A stretch of 64,000 nt of DNA from Deltaproteobacteria bacterium UBA2221 (GTDB lineage: Bacteria; Desulfobacterota; Syntrophorhabdia; Syntrophorhabdales; WCHB1-27), in the NCBI GenBank assembly GCA_002328485.1, contig DCUF01000070.1:36311-100310 (forward strand). Direction: 5' to 3'. Position 1 is the stretch's first letter, and each line of letters opens with the position of its first letter. Shown in pieces: positions 18,018 to 27,142 of the stretch. The notes beneath the pieces were generated by a model that saw only the letters and a program-made list of their open reading frames with translations, did not search any database and was not told the origin of the DNA. A program made the translations under genes and the position numbers.

Positions 18018-19073
18018 ATGCTAAGAACACTATCTGAAAAATTTCATTTAAGAGGGCCGTCCGAGCTTATTGGCGTTGACATAGGCACCACATCCATTAA
18101 GGTGTGCACCGTCAAGAAAGTGAAGAACGGGTTTAAGCTGGTAAAATTCGGACGGAAATTCTATACCGATGATCTCCTTCACGACGGCAATATTATAGAC
18201 CAACAGTTTGTGGCACAGGAGCTGAGCACTCTCCTCAAGGAGACGGGTATCTCTTCCCGTTCGGCAGCCGCCTCGCTCTCAAGCTATACGGTTATCACCA
18301 AAAGAATCACGATTCCTTACGTACCAAAAGAGGACCTGGATGACAGCGTGATGCTAGAGGTCGAGAATGTCATCCCCTTTCCCCTTCAGGATATCTACTA
18401 CAACTATTACGTGATGAATCCTGAGGACGAAAAAGGCGAGATGATGAATCTGCTCATCGTCGCGGCAAAAAGGGAGATCGTCGATGGGTACATCAATACG
18501 TTCAAATTGGCCGGGCTGAACCTGCTCATCCTTGATGTAGATATATTTGCCATTACCAATCTCGTTGAGATGTTGCATACCCCAAAGGAGTTTTCGGTTG
18601 TCACCGCCGACGTGGGTGCATCCGTAACCAACATAGCCATAGTGAAAGGGCAGGGGATTGAGTTTACAAGGGAAATCCTGATCGGCGGCAAGCATTTAAC
18701 GGCTGATATCGGAAGGGCGCTGAAGATCGAATACAACGACGCCGAAGAAAAGAAGTTGACTGGTGACAATGAGGCTCAGGAACTTTTTTCCGAATTCGTT
18801 GGTAACGTAGCATCTGAAATCAACAAGACGATCAATTTCTACGTGGCGACCAAACCAAAGGAGACGGTGGGAAAGATTTTCCTCACAGGTGGATCAGCCT
18901 TGATCGGCCAATTAAAAGAGGAGATAGAAACGGAGACAGGGATCGAAGTCGAGTTTCTCAACCCGTTCCTCACGTTTAACGGGCAGGCGGATGACCTGAC
19001 GTATAGAGCGGACCAGTGTTTTGCGCCGGTCGCGCTCTATCTATCAACGAGAATAGGTGATCTGGAAACATGA
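18018..19073 (+). CDS. pilM: Type IV pilus inner-membrane platform protein PilM
   Basis: Cytoplasmic actin-like ATPase-fold protein of 351 residues that binds the PilN N-terminus at the inner membrane. The nucleotide-binding segment IGVDIGTTSIKVCTVKK is near residue 20, and VTADVGASVTNIAI and IFLTGGSALIGQL supply the other phosphate loops. AGGA precedes the ATG by 4 bases. It overlaps pilN by 4 bases. It is the first gene of pilMNOPQ and follows the structured leader. Confidence 0.93.
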   Translation: MLRTLSEKFHLRGPSELIGVDIGTTSIKVCTVKKVKNGFKLVKFGRKFYTDDLLHDGNIIDQQFVAQELSTLLKETGISSRSAAASLSSYTVITKRITIPYVPKEDLDDSVMLEVENVIPFPLQDIYYNYYVMNPEDEKGEMMNLLIVAAKREIVDGYINTFKLAGLNLLILDVDIFAITNLVEMLHTPKEFSVVTADVGASVTNIAIVKGQGIEFTREILIGGKHLTADIGRALKIEYNDAEEKKLTGDNEAQELFSEFVGNVASEINKTINFYVATKPKETVGKIFLTGGSALIGQLKEEIETETGIEVEFLNPFLTFNGQADDLTYRADQCFAPVALYLSTRIGDLET

Positions 19074-19603
19074 TTAAAATAAACCTCCTTCCTCGAAAGG
19101 TACAGCGGGAGATAGCGACGCAGGATCTCTTCCTATTCTGCGTCATGTTGGTGATCATGCTGATGATCAGCGGTGGCATCTATGCAAAGAACTACTACGA
19201 TATATCGAGCATGAAGCGTGACATACAGAACAAGCGAAAAGAGATAGAGAGCCTTCAGAGCATATACCGGGAATATCTATCCATAGAAAAGGGAAAGAAG
19301 GAGATCACCAGAAGAATAAACATTATTGAAGGGATAAAGGAGGGAAGGGCGTTGCCGGCCAGACTCATGTACGATTTGCCCGGCCTTCTTAAAGACAGTG
19401 TATGGCTGAAGCGTTTCAAAAAGGATGAGAACCGGTTCGAGTTGGAAGGCCGGTCTCTGGAATCGGAATCGATATCTGATTTTACGGAACGCCTGGCCAA
19501 GATCTCATACATGAAAAACGTGGAGTTAAAGAGTGTTGAAGATACCACCGATGATGGTATAACCGTGAAGAAGTTCACGCTGAACGGTGAAATAGCGCCA
19601 TGA
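19070..19603 (+). CDS. pilN: Type IV pilus assembly protein PilN
   Basis: 177 residues. The N-terminus IKINLLPRKVQ is the conserved PilM-binding motif (INLLP). It is followed by one membrane helix at about residues 20-40 and a periplasmic coiled-coil plus ferredoxin-like domain. PilN dimerises with PilO to link the cytoplasmic platform to the secretin. It overlaps both neighbours by 4 bases. Confidence 0.92.
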   Translation: MIKINLLPRKVQREIATQDLFLFCVMLVIMLMISGGIYAKNYYDISSMKRDIQNKRKEIESLQSIYREYLSIEKGKKEITRRINIIEGIKEGRALPARLMYDLPGLLKDSVWLKRFKKDENRFELEGRSLESESISDFTERLAKISYMKNVELKSVEDTTDDGITVKKFTLNGEIAP

Positions 19604-20211
19604 AACTATCCCTTAATCTAAAGAAGATCACCCATCTCCCGAAGAAGTACAAAATAATTATAATGGTCAGCATCTGCGTCGTGCTGTTCGCCGCTGTCTT
19701 CGCGTCGCTTCTTATGCCCCAATTCAAGGACAAGAAAGCAGTGGCTTCAGAGCTCGCATCGGTGCAGCGTGAGCTAAACAAACTGCAACACATCAAAAAC
19801 AATATGGACAAAACCAGGCGGGAATATGCCGAGCTGAAGGATAAATTTCAGCAGGTCCTCAGCCAGATGCCGGAGCAGAAGGATGTCCCTAACCTATTAA
19901 GACAGGTATCGACGCTGAGTCATGAGACCGGGGCGAGGATAAGATACTTCGAGCCCAAAGCCGTTCAGGCCAAAGAGTTCTATAGCGAGCTGCCTTTTGA
20001 ACTGCGATACACGGGCGGTTACCACAATATGGGTTATTTCTTTGACGGTATAAGAAGGATCGAGAGGATAGTCCACGTGACCAGTTTTTCATTGGAAGCC
20101 AAGTCGGTTACCGCTACAAAGGTCGTCTTGGAGGGAAACTGCATGGCCAAGACCTACGTCTATGCTCCAGCCCAGCAGCCAAAGAAAGGCAAGGAGGCCA
20201 AGGGTAAATGA
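19600..20211 (+). CDS. pilO: Type IV pilus assembly protein PilO
   Basis: 203 residues. A short basic cytoplasmic tail precedes one membrane segment at about residues 20-40, then a coiled coil (ELNKLQHIKNNMDKTRREY) and a ferredoxin-like periplasmic domain. The segment VLSQMPEQKDVPNLLRQVS is a clear PilO feature. It forms heterodimers with PilN. Four-base overlaps with pilN and pilP indicate translational coupling. Confidence 0.92.
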   Translation: MKLSLNLKKITHLPKKYKIIIMVSICVVLFAAVFASLLMPQFKDKKAVASELASVQRELNKLQHIKNNMDKTRREYAELKDKFQQVLSQMPEQKDVPNLLRQVSTLSHETGARIRYFEPKAVQAKEFYSELPFELRYTGGYHNMGYFFDGIRRIERIVHVTSFSLEAKSVTATKVVLEGNCMAKTYVYAPAQQPKKGKEAKGK

Positions 20212-20666
20212 GGTCAAGCGATAAGAATCCGAAATATATAGTTCTTGGGGCATTCATGTGCCTTCTCCTTAGTAACCTTCCTATTTCGTTCGCCCAGGCG
20301 AGGACCAATGAGGCTGCAAAATCAGACAAGGCCAAGCCCTCCAGCCTGAACGATTTCACCTACACGTCCCAGCGCCGGGATCCATTCGAGAGGGCCCTTG
20401 CATTCCGGGCAAAGAATCAACTTGGCGCGGAGGCGCTCAAGGTAGGATACGAACTGGAGGAACTAAAGCTTGTGGGCGTCATGAAGGCCGGCAGCGAGAA
20501 ATTTGCGGTAATGGAAGACATGCAGGGGAAGGGGCTTCTCTTTAAGAAGGGCCAGAACCTGAACAGCAACCTATGGGTCTCTGATATTTTAGAGGAAAAA
20601 ATCATTCTGGCCCACCGGTTGAGGCGAGACGTACGAATGATCACGTTGAATATTCCCAGAAAATAG
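20208..20666 (+). CDS. pilP: Type IV pilus assembly protein PilP
   Basis: 152 residues. An N-terminal signal-type segment (residues 10-31, ending about SFAQA) has no lipobox cysteine, unlike the lipoprotein PilP of Pseudomonas. The family motif is FTYTSQRRDPFERAL, and the C-terminal half is a beta domain (ELVGVMK-type start seen as LKLVGVMKAGSEKFAVMED). PilP bridges PilNO to the secretin PilQ. Confidence 0.88.
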   Translation: MRSSDKNPKYIVLGAFMCLLLSNLPISFAQARTNEAAKSDKAKPSSLNDFTYTSQRRDPFERALAFRAKNQLGAEALKVGYELEELKLVGVMKAGSEKFAVMEDMQGKGLLFKKGQNLNSNLWVSDILEEKIILAHRLRRDVRMITLNIPRK

Positions 20667-20678
20667 GAAAGGTGGGAT

Positions 20679-22064
20679 ATGTCTAGAAAAATACTGTTAA
20701 TACTGTTTTTCGTTCTCGTCGTGCCCACCATATGTCTTGGGCAGACAGCCAGACAACCTGCGCCGAAAGTCTCCTTCGACTTTGTGGACGCGGACATTAG
20801 AAACGTGCTTCGGGTACTGGCAGAGGTGTCAAAAAAGAACCTGGTGATGGGCGAGGACGTTAAGGGCAAGGTCACCATGAAGCTTGACGGGATATCGACG
20901 AGCGAGGCCTTTGACGTGATCCTAAAAAGCAACGACCTTGCAAAGATGGAAGAAGATACCGTCATCCGCGTGATGACCGTAAAAAGGTTTTTCGACGAGC
21001 GAGACAGAGATAGGAAGGATAAGCTGGACTTCCTCCGGGAAAAAGAGGCGAAAGAGAGATTGGAGGACGAATTTGTAACCCAAACGGTCTTCTTGAATTA
21101 TGCCGATGCCGTCGAAGTAGAGAAGATGATTAAGGGAGGCAAGGAAGAGGAGGGCAAGGAACGTCGGGCGATGAAAGGCCTTCTTTCCCCCAACGGCGCG
21201 GTAACCCTCGTAAAATGGAACAATGCTCTCATCATAAAGGATGTAAAATCGAATGTAGACGATGTAATCAAGAACATCAAAGAACATGATATCCAGCCGG
21301 CGCAGGTACAGATCGAGGCGCGTATTGTGCAAGCCACCACTGATTTCTCCAAGGAAATAGGGATAGCATGGGGTGGAATGTTCAAGAGCAGCGCTGGCGG
21401 CAAAAGTGTGGGGGTGAATGGTATTAACGCCCTTGGACAAACAAGCAATACAGGCGGCGCATACAACATCAATTCTCCGGCCAATATTTCAGGAGGGGTC
21501 AGTACCGCTCTGGGTGGGGGCATATCTCTGGCCATAGGAAGTGCAGCCGACAGTTGGGCATTGGACGTTCAACTCACAGCTCTGGAGAGTGATGGGAAGG
21601 GCAGAGTCATATCGAATCCCAAGGTGATCACCTCGGACAACGTACCCGCAAGGATTTCTCAGGGTAAAGAGATCCCCTATCAAACCACCTCGCAGAATGG
21701 TACTACGACTGAATTCAAGCAAGCTGTCTTGAGCCTGGAGGTGACGCCTCATGTATCAAAGGATGGTGGCATTCGGCTTAAGATAAAGACGACAAAAGAC
21801 GAGCCGGTTCCGGTAGAAGGTGTGCTCGCCATTGAGAAAAGGGAGGCTACTTCCGAGGTATTGATTCGTGATGGTGAAACAGTGATGATCGGGGGGATTT
21901 ATGAAATCACTGATGGCCAATCGGTCGACGGTTTGCCGTTTTTGAAGGATATCCCCGTGGTAGGCTGGCTCTTCAAAAAGGACTCAAAAACCAATTCCAA
22001 GCGAGAGCTGCTGATATTTATTACGCCAACGATCATAAAAAACCTTTACAAGGCAGAGGGATAA
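20679..22064 (+). CDS. pilQ: Type IV pilus secretin PilQ
   Basis: Outer-membrane secretin through which the pilus exits. The 461 residues comprise a signal peptide ending about CLG, an STN/secretin N domain (VSFDFVDADIRNVLRVLAEVS), one N1 domain and the secretin core ending VPVVGWLFKKDSK...ELLIFITPTII. The N-terminal AMIN (peptidoglycan-binding) domains of typical 700-900 residue PilQ proteins are absent. A charged linker around residues 110-130 is rich in Lys, Arg, Asp and Glu. Short secretins of this type occur in deltaproteobacteria. Spacing to pilP is 12 bases. Confidence 0.93.
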   Translation: MSRKILLILFFVLVVPTICLGQTARQPAPKVSFDFVDADIRNVLRVLAEVSKKNLVMGEDVKGKVTMKLDGISTSEAFDVILKSNDLAKMEEDTVIRVMTVKRFFDERDRDRKDKLDFLREKEAKERLEDEFVTQTVFLNYADAVEVEKMIKGGKEEEGKERRAMKGLLSPNGAVTLVKWNNALIIKDVKSNVDDVIKNIKEHDIQPAQVQIEARIVQATTDFSKEIGIAWGGMFKSSAGGKSVGVNGINALGQTSNTGGAYNINSPANISGGVSTALGGGISLAIGSAADSWALDVQLTALESDGKGRVISNPKVITSDNVPARISQGKEIPYQTTSQNGTTTEFKQAVLSLEVTPHVSKDGGIRLKIKTTKDEPVPVEGVLAIEKREATSEVLIRDGETVMIGGIYEITDGQSVDGLPFLKDIPVVGWLFKKDSKTNSKRELLIFITPTIIKNLYKAEG

Positions 22065-23369
22065 ATGAAAAGCCAACATTTACTAAAAATAGTATGTGCA
22101 TGTTTCCTCTGGCTCGGGGTGGCAGTTTCGGTTGCTCCGTGCTATGGGCGAGATATGATCAAGGGGGAGATTACGGATGCTACTCGAGAGCGGGTGGCGC
22201 TTTCCACGGGAGATAACGTCACCATCTCTTTAGGCAAGAATCAGGGCCTCGTCAGAGGAGATATAGGGAACATTCTCAGCAGGACGGACGGTAAGCTGAT
22301 GATAGGACGATGTGTGGTTCAAGAGAGCAGAGGCTTTTCAAGCACGTGCCAGATTATAGAGTCGCTCCGCGAAATCGGACGAGGCGATATCGTGGTTTTT
22401 GACCGCGTAGATTACCGAGATGAAGCTCTCTTCCTGACCATGATCGATGTGCTGGATAGCGCCGTAAAGGCTTATCCTACCCACGAAAAAGTTAATATCC
22501 TGATACATGAAATCTTCGACGCTAAAAACAATATTACCCAGTTATCAGAGAAGCTGAGGGGTGAACTTATCTACATAGCCTCTCAGAAGAAACGTATCGT
22601 CGCGATTGACGGCCGGCGATTCCCGGATTTCTCATATTATCCGAATGAGTATGGCACATCGTCCCAGCAGGTGAAAAATTATCTCAAGAATAATGGATTC
22701 GATCTGGTCCTGACGGGAACCCATATCGTCAGTGGCAACTCAGTTGAGCTCTCGTTTCAGCGTGTCAGCCAGGGAGACAACGACAGGGTGATCGTCTTCG
22801 CTCCGTCAACAACGCTTGTCGCCGACGGCGATACGGACAAGATTGTTCTGCCCTACGTAAAGAAAGAAAAGCGTGTCGAAAGCGTCTGCCTATTCTCCTA
22901 TAAACCAAGGCAGTACGTACCTCCAAAAGAGGAGAGGGCCGGTATAATAAAAGAGGAAGCCGCAGCAGATCCCTTCAAGGAATTGAATCTGAAAAGAGCT
23001 GAGTTTAATATAATAAGCCCGGTTCAATTCAAGGTCACAGTGGACGGTGGGGCACTCAATATTGGAGAGAACAATATGGGCAGGGTGAATCTGAGTAATG
23101 GTTCTCACCGGGTTCGCGCCTCCTTTAGACGAGGATACTATTCCGGCGAGGCGTTGATCTACACCTCGACCCGTGAGTATACCCATGATGTCATTCTTGA
23201 ACTCAGCAAGGGTGAAGAGATCGTTGTGGAAATGGTGGCCGACCCCATGCCTGATAAGGGAGATCCTCTTTCTTTTAAGGTATACAGGAAGGTCGAGAGG
23301 GAAAGACATGCCTTAAGGCCGATCCATCGCCTTGAATCTGAGAAACTGGTGGAGACCTTCGTGGAGTAG
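22065..23369 (+). CDS. Exported protein of unknown function encoded after pilQ
   Basis: 434 residues, starting on the base after the pilQ stop codon, so very likely co-translated. A Sec signal (residues 1-28) precedes GEITDATRERVALSTGDNVTISLG...GLVRGDIGNIL, a small beta barrel like those in FlgT-type and other surface-assembly proteins. A central domain (about 115-250, with ELIYIASQKKRIVAIDGRRF) resembles the FlgT/TolB-like fold that searches for a named system. A C-terminal beta domain of about 90 residues follows. No catalytic motif is visible. Position suggests an outer-membrane or periplasmic partner of the pilus; the family assignment is a guess. Confidence 0.6.
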   Translation: MKSQHLLKIVCACFLWLGVAVSVAPCYGRDMIKGEITDATRERVALSTGDNVTISLGKNQGLVRGDIGNILSRTDGKLMIGRCVVQESRGFSSTCQIIESLREIGRGDIVVFDRVDYRDEALFLTMIDVLDSAVKAYPTHEKVNILIHEIFDAKNNITQLSEKLRGELIYIASQKKRIVAIDGRRFPDFSYYPNEYGTSSQQVKNYLKNNGFDLVLTGTHIVSGNSVELSFQRVSQGDNDRVIVFAPSTTLVADGDTDKIVLPYVKKEKRVESVCLFSYKPRQYVPPKEERAGIIKEEAAADPFKELNLKRAEFNIISPVQFKVTVDGGALNIGENNMGRVNLSNGSHRVRASFRRGYYSGEALIYTSTREYTHDVILELSKGEEIVVEMVADPMPDKGDPLSFKVYRKVERERHALRPIHRLESEKLVETFVE

Positions 23370-23431
23370 AAGGTTCGTTACGAAATGTTTGTACCTGCCA
23401 GCCAATGGGGTGGAGGCTCTGGGAAGCGTGC

Positions 23432-24163
23432 TTGACTGAGCGTTTATCAAAGTTCTTAGCAGTGAACGGGGTTGCCTCCCGGAGAAAAGCCGAGGCCATG
23501 ATCAAACATGGCCTCGTTAACGTTAATAATCATAAAATAGTAGACCCATATTATCAGGTCGATTCTGAGCATGATCGCGTAACTGTTGATGGCATGCCCA
23601 TTTCCAGGGTACCTCCGGAAAAAGTTTACATCGCCCTGAACAAACCTCCTGGATATATCTCTGACCTTGCAGATCCAAAGGGACGGCCGCTGGCGAGAGA
23701 CCTCGTCCCAATAGACGGGCGGATTTACCCCGTTGGCCGGCTGGACTTCGCCTCTGAGGGGCTTATACTGTTCACAAACGACGGTAGCTTCGCTGATAGA
23801 GTTCTCCATCCTCGGAACGAGATCGAAAGGGAATATCATGTGAAACTGCAGAGGTCCTTGAGTCCTCAGGAGGCGGAAAAGTTTACGATTGGGCGCCGCA
23901 TCGATGGGATACTCTACCGGGTCCGTTCTGTGCAACTGCTTGCGCTCACTCGCAAGAACGCCTGGTACGCCATCAAGGCTACGGAAGGCAGAAATAGAAT
24001 GATTCGCAGGATAGCGGAGTCATTGGGCCACGCGGTACTCCGCCTTCGCAGGATCAGGATCGGCTCGGTGCTACTTGGCAAGCTCAGGCCGGGTCAGTAC
24101 CGCCATCTAACGCCCCGTGAGGTGCAGAGGCTGCTCGGTGAAGGTGGCCAGGGCCAGAGGTAA
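23432..24163 (+). CDS. 16S/23S rRNA pseudouridine synthase, RsuA/RluB family
   Basis: Isomerises a specific uridine in rRNA. From TTG 23432 it has 243 residues and begins TERLSKFLAVNGVASRRKAE, the standard S4 RNA-binding start of this family; an ATG at 23405 would add nine unrelated residues. The catalytic aspartate motif is GRLDFASEGLILFTNDG, followed by YHVKL and GRNRMIRRIAESLGH. Whether it acts like RluB (23S) or RsuA (16S) cannot be decided from sequence alone, though the length favours RluB. It lies 62 bases after the unknown pilus-linked gene. Confidence 0.9.
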   Translation: MTERLSKFLAVNGVASRRKAEAMIKHGLVNVNNHKIVDPYYQVDSEHDRVTVDGMPISRVPPEKVYIALNKPPGYISDLADPKGRPLARDLVPIDGRIYPVGRLDFASEGLILFTNDGSFADRVLHPRNEIEREYHVKLQRSLSPQEAEKFTIGRRIDGILYRVRSVQLLALTRKNAWYAIKATEGRNRMIRRIAESLGHAVLRLRRIRIGSVLLGKLRPGQYRHLTPREVQRLLGEGGQGQR

Positions 24164-24224
24164 GGCGTGGTGCGGTCCCGTGATGTTTGTTTGGCTCGCT
24201 GGTTGCTTCGTTAAAGATTTTTAA

Positions 24225-24254
24225 TTGACACTGCGGACGAGGGTCGGATAGCAT
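24225..24254 (+). promoter_or_regulatory. Sigma-70-type promoter before the Fis-like gene
   Basis: TTGACA (24225-24230), an 18-base spacer and TAGCAT (24249-24254) fit a housekeeping promoter: 6/6 at -35 and about 4/6 at -10. A TATAAC follows a few bases later. It predicts a leader of about 110 bases. Confidence 0.5.
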
Positions 24255-24262
24255 ATAACGTT

Positions 24263-24335
24263 CCTGCGACAGCCGTAGGAATGAGATGTGGTCTCAACCA
24301 ATAATTGGTGTCTCTGGCAGTTAACATAATATCCA
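24263..24335 (+). other. Structured leader of the Fis-like gene
   Basis: Two local folds are visible after the predicted start site: TTCCTGCG-acagc-CGTAGGAA (eight pairs, one G-U) and the perfect ACCAAT-A-ATTGGT. They may be RNA hairpins or protein-binding palindromes. The rest of the 209-base gap 24164-24372 shows nothing else. Confidence 0.3.
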
Positions 24336-24372
24336 TTATCAGAACCACGAAGAACGAGGTCTTGCACAACCT

Positions 24373-24759
24373 ATGGAAATAACAAATGTCCCCTCCCTCA
24401 CGATTGAACCGGCATCATCGCCAAACACCCAGGACCTCCCCGACAATTGCCCAGACCAACACGCTGCGAGCCAGAACAAGCTGACCGTCCGTCCCAACCA
24501 TCTCGCGGTCACTCTACCGCCGGACCGTCTCGTCAAGCAGATGGAGATCGGCCTCGAGACTGTCATCGAGAGGCTTCTTGCCTCAGCCGTTGGCGAGACT
24601 GACAATCTGTTGACAAGTATGCATGAGGTTATGGAAAGACTTTTTATTAGATCGGCATTGAGAGTTACCGATGGTAACATATCGCGGGCGGCAAAACTTT
24701 TGGGAATTAATAGAAATACCCTCAGCAAGAAGCTGAGGGTATTTGATGGACGCGGCTAA
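24373..24759 (+). CDS. Small Fis-type DNA-binding protein
   Basis: 128 residues. The first 60 are low in motif and rich in Pro, Asn and Gln. Residues 85-128 form a Fis/NtrC C-terminal helix-turn-helix: FIRSALRVTDGNISRAAKLL followed by GINRNTLSKKL. No AAA+ or receiver domain is present, so it is a stand-alone Fis-like protein, probably dimeric, acting as a nucleoid or accessory regulator. Its last codons overlap a strong terminator-like hairpin. It is monocistronic and convergent with the leuB-like gene. Targets are unknown. Confidence 0.75.
   Translation: MEITNVPSLTIEPASSPNTQDLPDNCPDQHAASQNKLTVRPNHLAVTLPPDRLVKQMEIGLETVIERLLASAVGETDNLLTSMHEVMERLFIRSALRVTDGNISRAAKLLGINRNTLSKKLRVFDGRG
24714..24744. 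terminator. Bidirectional terminator hairpin inside the end of the Fis-like CDS
   Basis: AAATACCCTCAGC-aagaa-GCTGAGGGTATTT is a perfect 13-base-pair stem with a 5-base loop. It lies between convergent genes and has A/T-rich ends that give T-runs on both strands. It encodes the Fis-like residues RNTLSKKLRVF, so coding sequence and terminator coincide. Confidence 0.75.
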
Positions 24760-24784
24760 TTATAATAGGTGAGGCGGCAAGTGC

Positions 24785-25852
24785 TTACGAGCCGAGCACA
24801 TACGCTGCTATGAGATCTCCCACTTCCTTGGTACCCATGCCCATCCTGCCTGCCTCGACAGACTTGAGATTATCTCTCAACGCCCGCTCCACGCCAGATT
24901 CAATGCCCTGGGCTGCAGGTTTTTCCCCAAGGAATTCAAGCATCATTGAACCGGCAAGAATCGCGGCCAGCGGGTTGATCATGTTCTTGCCCGTATACTT
25001 CGGCGCAGACCCGCCGATGGGCTCAAACATGGACACACCTTGCGGGTTAATGTTGCCACCGCAGGCTATCCCCATTCCGCCCTGAATCATCGCTCCCAAA
25101 TCGGTGATGATGTCTCCAAACATATTGTCAGTAACGATGACATCAAACCACTCCGGGTTCTTCACCATCCACATGCACGTTGCGTCAACGTGGGCATAGT
25201 CCGTTTGGACCGTGGGGTAGTCCCCTGCCACCTCGTAGAAGGTTCTTTCCCACAGATCAAAGGCGTAGGTGAGGACATTGGTTTTTCCGCAGAGGGTTAG
25301 TTTCTTCGCCTTGTTCCGGCTCCGGGTGTAATCGAAGGCAAAGCGAATACAGCGCTCTGCACCTTTGCGTGTGTTGATTGATTCCTGCACGGCGACCTCA
25401 TCGGCAGTCCCCTTTTTGAGAAACCCGCCCGAACCGGTATAGAGGCCTTCGGTGTTTTCACGGACAACGACAAAATCAATATCCTCAGGGCCCTTGTTCT
25501 TCAGCGGTGTCTCCACGCCGGCGTAGAGTTTGACCGGCCGTAGATTGATGTATTGATCCAGCTCAAAACGCGTCCTTAGCAGTATTCCCTTCTCGAGTAT
25601 ACCGGGGGCAACATCGGGATGACCTATGGCCCCGAGAAAAAGGGCTTGCTGTGATTTTAGCTCGTCCAGAACACTATTAGGCAGGATCTCGCCTGTCCTT
25701 TTATATCGTTCCCCCCCAATATCATAATTGGTGTAGCTCAGGCTGAAGCCATATCGGCTGCCCGCAGCATTAAGAACCTTGATTCCTTCTGCAACCACCT
25801 CCGGGCCCGTCCCATCTCCCGGTATGACGCCGATCCTATACTCTTTTACCAT
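24785..25852 (-). CDS. leuB: 3-isopropylmalate/isocitrate dehydrogenase family protein (LeuB-like)
   Basis: NAD-dependent decarboxylating dehydrogenase of 355 residues. It carries [24 protein letters not shown], the metal-binding [12 protein letters not shown] and the NAD loop [14 protein letters not shown]. The substrate-arm segment [14 protein letters not shown] is nearer to LeuB/tartrate dehydrogenase types than to Icd. ATG 25852 with GGGAG 7 bases upstream is the start; an upstream GTG-type extension to 25906 would overlap purD. It begins 1 base after the purD stop. No other leu genes are adjacent, so homoisocitrate or another beta-hydroxy acid remains possible. Confidence 0.82.
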   Translation of the reverse strand: MVKEYRIGVIPGDGTGPEVVAEGIKVLNAAGSRYGFSLSYTNYDIGGERYKRTGEILPNSVLDELKSQQALFLGAIGHPDVAPGILEKGILLRTRFELDQYINLRPVKLYAGVETPLKNKGPEDIDFVVVRENTEGLYTGSGGFLKKGTADEVAVQESINTRKGAERCIRFAFDYTRSRNKAKKLTLCGKTNVLTYAFDLWERTFYEVAGDYPTVQTDYAHVDATCMWMVKNPEWFDVIVTDNMFGDIITDLGAMIQGGMGIACGGNINPQGVSMFEPIGGSAPKYTGKNMINPLAAILAGSMMLEFLGEKPAAQGIESGVERALRDNLKSVEAGRMGMGTKEVGDLIAAYVLGS

Positions 25853-25853
25853 T

Positions 25854-27131
25854 TCACGCTCCCAAAGATTTTCTTCCGATATCGGTACGGTACTGCATAC
25901 CCTCAAACTTTATACACCCAACAGCGTCATACACCTTCCTGATCGCGTCGCTATAGCTATCCCCCAAGGCGGTCACGCCAAGTACCCGCCCCCCGGCTGT
26001 ATAGAACCGATCCCCATCTTTTCTGGTCCCGGCATGAAATACCTTGACGTCCGCCCGTCCCTTGAGATCCTCAAGTCCAAAGATGCGGTCTCCCTTTACG
26101 GGCTTCTCGGGATAGCCTTTGGCAGCGAGCACAACGCATACTGAAACCCCCGGTTTCCAGGAGATCGGCTCCATGCGGCTCAATCCTCCTTCCACACAGG
26201 CCATCAGGTAGGGAAGCAGATCGCTCTCCATCTTATACAAGATTGGCTGGGTCTCCGGATCCCCGAAGCGAGCGTTAAACTCCAGCACCCAAGGCTTGTT
26301 GTCATCCGAGAGCATCAGACCGCCATAGAGGACGCCCTTGAAGGTGACCGCGCCCTCCGCCAAAGCCCGTACAGATCTCTTCATGACGACGCGATCGATT
26401 TCCATCTCGATCTGGGGATTCATGAAAGGCACCGGTGTATAGGCTCCCATGCCCCCAGTATTAGGCCCCTGATCGTTGTCGAGAAGCGGTTTATGATCTT
26501 GGGCAGGAAGAAGCGGCAACACGGTCTCTCCGTCCGATAAACCCAGATACGAAACCTCCACGCCTTTCAGGAAGCTCTCGATAATGACGCTGTTGCCTGC
26601 TTGACCAAAGATCTTTTCTACCAGCAGGTCGTTCAGCGCCTTAAGACCTTCGGCTCTATCATGTATGACGTAGGCGCCCTTCCCTGCACACAGCCCATCA
26701 GCCTTGACCACATAGGGGGGCGTCAATTGCTCAGCGTAGGATGCTGCCTCCCCGTAGTCACTAAAAACCTGAAATGGAGCCGTGGGAACGTCATATTTTT
26801 CCATCATTCGCTTGGCGAAAACCTTACTGGTTTCAACGAGCGCTCCATTCTTCTGGGGACCAAAGATCGCTATTCCCTTGGATTGAAATGCATCCACGAT
26901 TCCAGCAGCTAGCGGACCTTCCGGGCCAACGACAACAAGATCTATGGATTCCTGCTTTGAAAAACGGATAAGTCCGTCAAAATCGCCTACATCCATATTG
27001 ATGCAGGTGGCGATTTCTTCGATGCCGCCATTCCCGGGAACACAATAGATGGTTTCTACATGGGGTGATTGGGACAGCTTCCACGCAAGGGCATGCTCTC
27101 GGCCTCCCCCTCCGACAACCAGAATCTTCAT
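25854..27131 (-). CDS. purD: Phosphoribosylamine-glycine ligase
   Basis: GAR synthetase, second step of purine synthesis, 425 residues. The N-terminal GGGGREHALAWKLSQSP begins the PurD preATP-grasp domain. ATP-grasp segments include VVKADGLCAGKGAYV, GGMGAYTP and VLEFNARFGDPETQ. The length is normal. It lies 11 bases after the IMP cyclohydrolase gene and 1 base before leuB, within one operon. Confidence 0.96.
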   Translation of the reverse strand: MKILVVGGGGREHALAWKLSQSPHVETIYCVPGNGGIEEIATCINMDVGDFDGLIRFSKQESIDLVVVGPEGPLAAGIVDAFQSKGIAIFGPQKNGALVETSKVFAKRMMEKYDVPTAPFQVFSDYGEAASYAEQLTPPYVVKADGLCAGKGAYVIHDRAEGLKALNDLLVEKIFGQAGNSVIIESFLKGVEVSYLGLSDGETVLPLLPAQDHKPLLDNDQGPNTGGMGAYTPVPFMNPQIEMEIDRVVMKRSVRALAEGAVTFKGVLYGGLMLSDDNKPWVLEFNARFGDPETQPILYKMESDLLPYLMACVEGGLSRMEPISWKPGVSVCVVLAAKGYPEKPVKGDRIFGLEDLKGRADVKVFHAGTRKDGDRFYTAGGRVLGVTALGDSYSDAIRKVYDAVGCIKFEGMQYRTDIGRKSLGA

Positions 27132-27142
27132 AGCGGTTTCCT

